From Thermoplasmata archaeon (GTDB taxonomy: Archaea > Thermoplasmatota > Thermoplasmata > Thermoplasmatales > Thermoplasmataceae): a stretch of DNA of 64,000 bases. The notes beneath the pieces were generated by a model. That model was not told where the DNA came from. It saw only the letters and a program-made list of their open reading frames with translations, and made no database searches. Of this stretch, positions 58,290 through 64,000 are shown in pieces. The stretch's first letter is position 1; each line of letters starts with the position of its first letter. Where the stretch lies: positions 1 through 64,000 of the forward strand of contig JAJZJR010000003.1 in the NCBI GenBank assembly GCA_021810045.1, read 5' to 3'. Made by a program: the position numbers and the translations under genes.

Positions 58290-60605
58290 TCAGATAAAGT
58301 TGTCCAGTCCATGAAGCCATGGCTCCTTGAATTCCTTTATCTCTCCTTCCAGGATCGTAATGTTCCTGTCAATAACATTTATTTCGCCAGAGGTTGTCTT
58401 TCCAATTTCCGTTATTTTTACCTCGTCGAAGACCTTTATGAATTCCTCTCTGTTTTCAGGTTTCACTTCCACGACGATTCTTTCACCGCCCTCGGAAAAA
58501 ATCTTTTCCAAGGTTCTGGCATCGGATATATCACTGAGGTCAATATGGAATCCTTTGTTAAACCCAAATGACATCTCAAGCAATGTCTGGATCAGACCTC
58601 CATTTGATACATCGTGTGCAGAAAGGATTAATTCTCTTGAATAAGCCTCTCTGTATTTTTCTGATATCTGCTTAAGCTCATCCATATCAAACCATGGAGC
58701 TGTGTTACTGTCAATATTCCTGAACTTCAGGTACTGGCTTCCCCCGAGGCTTGAAGATTCTCTTCCAATAATGAATATGTGATTTCCAGTTTCTTTAAAA
58801 TCAGCACTGATTGCTTTTGAGACGTCATCCATCACACCAACCATCATTATGTTCGGCACTGGCTTTATGTTGCTTCCGGAATACTGGTTGTACAGGCTGA
58901 CATTTCCTGCTACAACCGGGAGTTCCATTTTCGTGCAGAATTCGGACATAGATTCCAGAACCTGGATAAGCTGACCCATTATTTTTGGTTCCTCAGGGTT
59001 TCCCATGTTGAGGCAGTCTACAACAGAACTTGGTTTCGCCCCTGTAACAAGAACGTTAAGATATGCTTCAGTCATGGTTCCAAAAGTACCTGACATAGGA
59101 TCAACTGCAACCATATCATATCTGGAACCGGCTGTTACGGCAAGCCCCTTCATGGAATGTTCAAGTGGTTTTATTACAGAGGCATCTGAATGTGTTTCAC
59201 CATTGGTCATTCCTGTAAGTGGTCTTATGACTGTGTCACCACGAACTGTGTGATCGTATTGCCTGAGTATATTCTGCCTTGTGCAGTTTGAAGGAGCCCC
59301 AAGAAACTTCTGAAGGAACACCTTGAGATCCAAATCTTCAGGAGGTATTACATATTCAAGCATTTCCTTCTTGGGTAATTCATAATTTCTGCAATAGACT
59401 GGACCTGACGTAAGGAAATTCAGATCAAGGTCCAGTACCTTTTCCTTCTCGTAGTTAAGCACAAGGGATGTTCCTGAAACAACTTCCCCTATAATTGAAA
59501 ATTCTATATCCCAGTTATGGAAGATCTTTGAAATTTTTTCAAGATTTTCAGGAGAAATGGCGAGCAGCATTCTTTCCTGGCTCTCGCTGACCCATATTTC
59601 CCAAGGCTTCATGCCCTCTTCCTTCAGCAACACCTTGTCAAGTTGAACAATAGCGGAAACTCCTCCGGCAAGGCAAATCTCCCCAACTGAACTGGAAAGG
59701 CCACCTCCGCCTAGGTCCTTCATTCCGTCGATAAGTCCATCCTCATTTGCCTCAAGCACTGCATGAATGAGAGGTTCCTTTATGATGGGGTTTCCAAGCT
59801 GGACCACAGATTTCTTTTCCTCGCTCCCCTCTGTGAGTATTGCTGAGGCGAAATTAACTCCATGAATGCCATCTCTTCCGGTTCTTCCTCCTACCAGGAG
59901 TAGGAGGTCACCAACTTTGGAAATAAGGCTTCGTGAAATTTTGTCTTTCCTGACAATCCCAATACAGCCTGCATTTACAAGTGGTGAATTGTTGAAGCAT
60001 TTGTCAAACTCAACTGATCCTGCTATGTTTGGAATACCTACACGGTTTCCATAGTCCCTTATTCCACCAACAACATTATTCAGGACAAATCTTGGATGAA
60101 GCCCCTTTCCTTTTATGGAATTGTTCCAGACTTCACCGAAATATATTGAATCTAGAAGACCAACCGGCTGGGCACCCATGCACAGTATATCTCTCAGTAT
60201 GCCTCCAACGCCCGTAGCGGCTCCACCATATGGCTCAAGTGCACTGGGATGGTTGTGGCTTTCCATTTTCACAACATAGGCATAATCATCATCGAATGAG
60301 ACTACTCCTGCATCATCCTCCATTGCAAGCATTGCATCATGCTTCTCCAAGCCTGAAAAATATTTTTTAAGGTAAAATTTTGATGATTTGTAGCAGCAAT
60401 GCTCGCTCCATGCCTGGGCCATTGCCTGCATTTCAACATCTGTTGGGTTTCTTCCCAGGTTTAAAAAATAATTCTGAAGCATGGACATTTCTTCGGTACT
60501 GAGGCCCAGTGACATGTCAAGAGAAATCTGCTCAAGTTTCTTCCTGTCTGCATCAAGTAGTTGAACGGTTTCAGATAACGGTTCTACGTGGTTGATTTCT
60601 GACAT
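58290..60605 (-). CDS. purL: Phosphoribosylformylglycinamidine synthase subunit PurL
   Basis: ATP-dependent synthetase of purine pathway step 4, small form needing PurS and PurQ. Conserved blocks: WSEHCCYKSSKFYLKK, VKMESHNHPSALEPYGGAATGVGG, GGRTGRDGIHGVNFAS, LGGGGLSSSVGE. 771 aa fits the small type. AAGGAG precedes the ATG in the end of purS. purQ is not in the window. Confidence 0.94.
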   Translation of the reverse strand: MSEINHVEPLSETVQLLDADRKKLEQISLDMSLGLSTEEMSMLQNYFLNLGRNPTDVEMQAMAQAWSEHCCYKSSKFYLKKYFSGLEKHDAMLAMEDDAGVVSFDDDYAYVVKMESHNHPSALEPYGGAATGVGGILRDILCMGAQPVGLLDSIYFGEVWNNSIKGKGLHPRFVLNNVVGGIRDYGNRVGIPNIAGSVEFDKCFNNSPLVNAGCIGIVRKDKISRSLISKVGDLLLLVGGRTGRDGIHGVNFASAILTEGSEEKKSVVQLGNPIIKEPLIHAVLEANEDGLIDGMKDLGGGGLSSSVGEICLAGGVSAIVQLDKVLLKEEGMKPWEIWVSESQERMLLAISPENLEKISKIFHNWDIEFSIIGEVVSGTSLVLNYEKEKVLDLDLNFLTSGPVYCRNYELPKKEMLEYVIPPEDLDLKVFLQKFLGAPSNCTRQNILRQYDHTVRGDTVIRPLTGMTNGETHSDASVIKPLEHSMKGLAVTAGSRYDMVAVDPMSGTFGTMTEAYLNVLVTGAKPSSVVDCLNMGNPEEPKIMGQLIQVLESMSEFCTKMELPVVAGNVSLYNQYSGSNIKPVPNIMMVGVMDDVSKAISADFKETGNHIFIIGRESSSLGGSQYLKFRNIDSNTAPWFDMDELKQISEKYREAYSRELILSAHDVSNGGLIQTLLEMSFGFNKGFHIDLSDISDARTLEKIFSEGGERIVVEVKPENREEFIKVFDEVKITEIGKTTSGEINVIDRNITILEGEIKEFKEPWLHGLDNFI

Positions 60606-60607
60606 CT

Positions 60608-60844
60608 TTACTCCTTAATTGTGTACGACTGGATAACAGGGTTGGCGAGTAGTTTCTCGGAGATTTCCTTTACCATGGCCTTTGGATCGGATTCTCCCAC
60701 TTCTATATCAAAAGAATATGTTTTCGATGTCTTTATGCTCTTTATCCCTGAATAACCCAATAGTTTCAGGTTTTTCTGTATAGTAAGAGCCTCAGGGTCC
60801 TCTACCCCGGGGAGAAATTTGATTTCCACACTGATTACTGGCAT
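60608..60844 (-). CDS. purS: Phosphoribosylformylglycinamidine synthase subunit PurS
   Basis: 78-residue small subunit: ISVEIKFLPGVEDPEALTIQKNLKLLGY and VREx-like end, the usual PurS. Dimerises and mediates PurL-PurQ contact. ATG at 60844 is preferred over the GTG at 60862, which adds six residues. Coupled to purL, 2 bp apart. Confidence 0.88.
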   Translation of the reverse strand: MPVISVEIKFLPGVEDPEALTIQKNLKLLGYSGIKSIKTSKTYSFDIEVGESDPKAMVKEISEKLLANPVIQSYTIKE

Positions 60845-60882
60845 GTGTTTCAGGATTCCCACTGAAAATTAAAAGATGTTGA

Positions 60883-61626
60883 TTACACAACCGACTTGAT
60901 TTCTCTGATTATTGGTTCAAGTGCATCATACACCTTTTCAGCTTTTTCCACGATTGTACCGGTTACAACAACATCTGCACCAGCTTTCGCAATTATGGAG
61001 GCATTCTCTTTAGTTCTGATGCCACCGCCAACGATCAATGGAACACTAATCTGGGATTTTACGGCTTTGACAATCCTTGGATTTACGGTAACTGGTGCAC
61101 CGCTCCCAGCTTCCAGGTATACAAGTTTCATTCCCAACATCTGGGCCGCAAGAGAATATGCTATGGCAGGATCTTCATTCCTGTTGTCGATAAGATCTGC
61201 CTCGCCAACCTTGCCAACGGTCATGCCCGGATCAAACACAAGATAACCCATGGGGATGGTCTCTATTCCCATTTTCTTCAGGAATGGGGCAGCTTTTACC
61301 TGATGGCCGATAATAAAATTTGGATTTCTTGAGTTCAGAAGGCTCATGAAATAAATTGCATCTGCATATCTGCTTATCATTAAGGATGAGCCAGGGAAAA
61401 TGATAACAGGTTTTGTGGTCTCTTTCTTGATCCCGCTTATTGTATCATCCATTACTTTCATGTCGATTGACGTGGACCCGCCGATCATGAAAAAATCGGT
61501 CCCTGCCCTCTCGGCCTCAATGGCAATTTCAGTGGATCGCGAAATATTCTGTGAAGCAGGATCTATAAGGGTCATGTGCACTTTTCGCTTCAGGGTAAGA
61601 TTATATATCTGGCTGTAAATCGTCAT
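60883..61626 (-). CDS. Geranylgeranylglyceryl phosphate synthase
   Basis: Adds the first C20 chain to glycerol-1-phosphate in archaeal membrane lipids. TIM barrel of 247 aa: HMTLIDPASQ, FMIGGSTSID, YLEAGSGAPVTV and phosphate loop VGGGIRTKENA. The ATGA overlap with the next enzyme's stop couples the first two steps of lipid core synthesis. Confidence 0.93.
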   Translation of the reverse strand: MTIYSQIYNLTLKRKVHMTLIDPASQNISRSTEIAIEAERAGTDFFMIGGSTSIDMKVMDDTISGIKKETTKPVIIFPGSSLMISRYADAIYFMSLLNSRNPNFIIGHQVKAAPFLKKMGIETIPMGYLVFDPGMTVGKVGEADLIDNRNEDPAIAYSLAAQMLGMKLVYLEAGSGAPVTVNPRIVKAVKSQISVPLIVGGGIRTKENASIIAKAGADVVVTGTIVEKAEKVYDALEPIIREIKSVV

Positions 61627-62441
61627 ATTACTCCACCAACTGCGAATGACAGCAAGCCAACTATCATGGCAAGTTTGGACACTTGCTGGCTGATCCCGGG
61701 ATTTCTTATTATTGTAACGGCCGAAACAATGAAGAGAACATCAGACACTGCCACTATTCCCAGATAAAATAACTTGAAAATTCCAAGGTAGTATGGTATG
61801 TATGAAAACGATACCGCTACAGCAATTGCAAAAACAGCTACTGCTGCAGCCCCTCTGACGCCAACCTTCTTCGGCAATGTTATCCGGTCTATGTCTCCCT
61901 CCATGTCCTGGATATCCTTTATGATCTCACGGGAAAGGTTTGCCAGAGTAGCCATTACAAACAGGATGAGCATTTTTCCAACAGAATTAACGGCAATTCC
62001 ACCGAAAATAAAGATGAGGCCAACCAGTATGCTGATCATTATATTTCCCGTAAGTCCAAGTTTCTTTGTTCTGGTCTCGTAAAGTCCAAGGAAAATTTCG
62101 GCAAGTACAACTACAGCGAGTGCGTAAAGTGAGATGAACAATCCGGAAATAACAATTGCCAATGCAAAAAACACTGCAAAAGCTATTTTTGCGGATCCAA
62201 GGGTGATTTTTCCCGTCACGAGAGGCCTTTCTGGATGATTCTTTCTATCGGTTTCAACATCAACGAGATCATTGATGATATTTCCTCCGGATGTAACCAG
62301 GAATACTGCTGCAGAAGCAGCAAGAACAGCATATAAATGTAAGGGTAGATTAAACCCGGCACCTATAAAACCTGAGATTACTGTGGCAACGATGCCCATA
62401 ATGCCGTTCACAGGTCTTATAATCTTAAGCCAGGGATTCAT
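61623..62441 (-). CDS. Digeranylgeranylglyceryl phosphate synthase (UbiA family)
   Basis: Adds the second geranylgeranyl chain. 272-residue membrane prenyltransferase with NDLVDVETDRKNHPERPLV (first Asp motif) and DIQDMEGDIDR (second), in a nine-helix fold. The stop overlaps the GGGP synthase start, an arrangement that keeps consecutive lipid enzymes together. Confidence 0.93.
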   Translation of the reverse strand: MNPWLKIIRPVNGIMGIVATVISGFIGAGFNLPLHLYAVLAASAAVFLVTSGGNIINDLVDVETDRKNHPERPLVTGKITLGSAKIAFAVFFALAIVISGLFISLYALAVVVLAEIFLGLYETRTKKLGLTGNIMISILVGLIFIFGGIAVNSVGKMLILFVMATLANLSREIIKDIQDMEGDIDRITLPKKVGVRGAAAVAVFAIAVAVSFSYIPYYLGIFKLFYLGIVAVSDVLFIVSAVTIIRNPGISQQVSKLAMIVGLLSFAVGGVI

Positions 62442-62495
62442 TCCAAAGGGGAAAAATAAAAACAGTTATTATATTTGCGAAAACTGATCGACGAA

Positions 62496-63557
62496 TTACT
62501 TAACCGCAATTTTCTGAAAAATTCTGTTAAACTCTTCGTGATTTATGTTGATCTTGAGGCCTGTGGGCGAGAAGTGTGTTCTGTGAACCTCTACATTAAG
62601 TTCTTCCTTTATGGAATCTGACAGATTATCAAGCCTGGGGAGACTCTTTCCAGAAAATGATGCGTAATCTGATAATTCAAAGAAGAATGGCCTCACATCC
62701 TCGTTAACAAGATTCCCAAGGAATTCCGTGGATTTCTTTTCAGGCCCGTCCGGCATATTGGAAACTGCACTTTTTACAGTTTCAGGTGATACGAGATTGC
62801 CTGTCCAGAGGGGTCCTTCTTCAAACTTTTTGTAAAGTGGGCCTATTTCTATGCTCTTATCCATCATTCTTACTTTCAGGAGGTCCCCATCTGCACGGCC
62901 TGCACCACTTGATACCTTTACAATGGTCCTGTAGTAATGCGATCTCCAGAATGATACAAGTGGAATCACATGTTTGTCCATTGCTGCAGCTCTGCGTATC
63001 ACATAGGAGAGAAGCAGTCTCACTCCAGTCTCATGCCTGAGCCTGTCATTGGAAACTGTTGCTCCATATCTTCTCGCGGTCTTCCCTGGTGCTGATCCAG
63101 TGAGTGCTGAAAGATCAGTTGATGTAAGCCCTATGTAGCCACCGTTTTTTACATGTGTGAGAGCAACATCAAGGAAAGGTACGATTGAACCATACGGATC
63201 AATGTCTATGAAATCAAACAGGGATCGCGAAACAACAGATTCGAATGGTTCATTGCGGACTTCAACGTCCACCTCATTTAATCCTCTGTTTTTCTCAATT
63301 ACTTCTATGGATTTCCGGTTTATCTCAGCTATTACTGAATGGGTGCCGGTCTCCCTTGTAACTCTGATGCCCCGTATCCCTGTTCCACCAAAGCCATCCA
63401 GGTAGTTGCGTGGTTTTAAAAGATTTACCAGTGCAATTGTGATATCTCTGTTCAGAACCTGTTCGGGATTATAAAAGCCGACTCTTTTTGTTCCCGGGCC
63501 TGAGGAAACTACCTCATCCGGGGTAAAAATCTGGGAAAGACCTTCCCGTATGATCAA
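62496..63557 (-). CDS. trm1: tRNA (guanine26-N2)-dimethyltransferase Trm1
   Basis: SAM-dependent methylation of G26 in tRNA. SAM motif YLDGFGGTGIRGIR near 53 and catalytic DIDPYGS near 117; C-terminal domain with VHRTHFSPTGLKIN. 353 aa. Start TTG, directly after the THEP1 stop (TAATTG) with GGAG 5 nt before. Operon with THEP1. Confidence 0.93.
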   Translation of the reverse strand: MIIREGLSQIFTPDEVVSSGPGTKRVGFYNPEQVLNRDITIALVNLLKPRNYLDGFGGTGIRGIRVTRETGTHSVIAEINRKSIEVIEKNRGLNEVDVEVRNEPFESVVSRSLFDFIDIDPYGSIVPFLDVALTHVKNGGYIGLTSTDLSALTGSAPGKTARRYGATVSNDRLRHETGVRLLLSYVIRRAAAMDKHVIPLVSFWRSHYYRTIVKVSSGAGRADGDLLKVRMMDKSIEIGPLYKKFEEGPLWTGNLVSPETVKSAVSNMPDGPEKKSTEFLGNLVNEDVRPFFFELSDYASFSGKSLPRLDNLSDSIKEELNVEVHRTHFSPTGLKININHEEFNRIFQKIAVK

Positions 63558-64000
63558 TTAAGCTCCTTCTTCCCCTCTGAGAACCATTAAAACCCTGAAC
63601 GGCAGGATACTCCTGTTAATTGGTGTAATATCGAATACTCTGATACCTTCAAGGCTCCTAATTTCCTGTAAGACCGGGTTCCTGGATTTTTTATGTAATG
63701 TTACAATAAGGGGTTTCTCTGATTTCAGGGTGGTTTCTATTTCTCCCTGGATATTTCTGGTTGTGTTTTCCAGTTTTCCCACTTCATCAATGACAATTAC
63801 ATCAGCAGTTTCCCTGGCTTTCTGCAAGCTTGGAATGAGTATCTCTTCAAGAAGTCTTGTGTCAACACCCAGCTTGTCTATTTTTACTCTGGACACAATA
63901 CCTGCCTGGGCAAAGGTGATTCTTTTCTTTGTGCTGATATCGAAGAGTGAGTATCCCGTAAGCTTACCATGCTCAGTGAGTTCCGAAACAAGAACTCCCT
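63558..64000 (-). CDS. THEP1-family nucleoside triphosphatase, partial
   Basis: C-terminal 147 residues only; the start and P-loop lie beyond the right window edge. Visible: VLVSELTEHGKLTGYSLFDIST, DVIVIDEVGKLE (Walker B) and the His in LHKKSRNPV. The pattern fits PF03266 NTPases. The frame is open through to base 64000. Overlaps nothing and is coupled to trm1. Confidence 0.8.
   Translation of the reverse strand, partial: GVLVSELTEHGKLTGYSLFDISTKKRITFAQAGIVSRVKIDKLGVDTRLLEEILIPSLQKARETADVIVIDEVGKLENTTRNIQGEIETTLKSEKPLIVTLHKKSRNPVLQEIRSLEGIRVFDITPINRSILPFRVLMVLRGEEGA

Noticed and set aside
1-64000. CRISPR arrays, insertion sequences, integrase genes, rRNA genes
   Set aside because: I looked for regular repeats with spacers, transposase-like or integrase-like proteins and rRNA-like stretches and found none. 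Exact repeat searches could not be run.

Overview
The window comes from the chromosome of an archaeon of the Thermoplasmata, most likely an acidophile of the order Thermoplasmatales. Archaeal markers are TFB, primase large subunit PriL, SRP19, ribosomal protein eS8, RNase P protein Rpp21, aIF2-beta, Elp3, class II HMG-CoA reductase and the two ether-lipid prenyltransferases. Thermoplasmatales-like traits are a tricorn-factor-F1-type proline iminopeptidase, an O6-alkylguanine alkyltransferase/endonuclease V fusion (described from Ferroplasma acidarmanus), and RbkR riboflavin kinase. Species assignment is not possible from the sequence alone. Many first genes have a TATA box 25-31 nt before the start codon (leaderless or nearly so). 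Operon-internal genes use GGTG/GGAG ribosome sites and often TTG or GTG starts with overlapping stop/start codons.

Layout. 0.4-3.2 kb: Rieske/cytochrome b operon with three tiny membrane proteins. 3.2-5.9 kb: an RHH regulator, an SDR oxidoreductase and a polysaccharide deacetylase. 6.0-9.1 kb: a small accessory island (drug efflux MFS, MarR repressor, toxin-antitoxin pair) between tRNA-Leu(CAG) and a 13-bp copy of that tRNA's 3' end. 9.3-13.2 kb: a secreted protein and a sulfur cluster (TusA; DsrE-TusA-SQR-DUF1641). 13.3-18.3 kb: VTT/DedA-like protein and an NAD-type formate dehydrogenase (NuoEF-like fusion plus NuoG-like FdhA). 18.5-24.3 kb: peptidase, DNA-repair fusion, MMPL exporter. 24.4-35.7 kb: mostly housekeeping genes (Rpp21, PGPase, PyrC, QueE, PepQ, PriL, SRP19, eS8, a dolichol kinase-like enzyme, malic enzyme, GNATs). 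36.6-38.5 kb: an unusual TFB-GTPase fusion and tRNA-Arg(CCG). 39-46 kb: Elp3, KdpFABC and a double Usp protein. 46.4-55 kb: PurB, Dph6, peroxiredoxin, thioredoxin-like protein, TPR protein, HMG-CoA reductase, PyrBI. 54.8-56 kb: an RHH regulator with a possible degenerate FtsZ-fold protein. 56.2-64 kb: aIF2-beta/PIN/RbkR, then PurL-PurS-GGGPS-DGGGPS-Trm1-THEP1 on the minus strand, running off the right edge.

How the genes work together. Formate dehydrogenase can supply NADH. The SQR candidate and the Rieske/cytochrome b complex point to quinone-linked electron transport, probably with sulfide or sulfane sulfur as a donor. TusA and DsrE would carry sulfane sulfur. Kdp gives high-affinity K+ uptake with no KdpDE beside it; a Usp protein sits there instead. 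PyrB/PyrI/PyrC and PurB/PurL/PurS belong to de novo nucleotide synthesis.

The most notable item is the 572-residue protein at 36609-38327. A complete TFB (zinc ribbon, B-finger region, two cyclin repeats) continues in frame into a P-loop GTPase-like domain. I know of no description of a general transcription factor fused to a GTPase. Second-rank items are the tRNA-Leu island, the RHH/FtsZ-like pair and the SQR/TusA/DsrE/DUF1641 cluster beside formate dehydrogenase.
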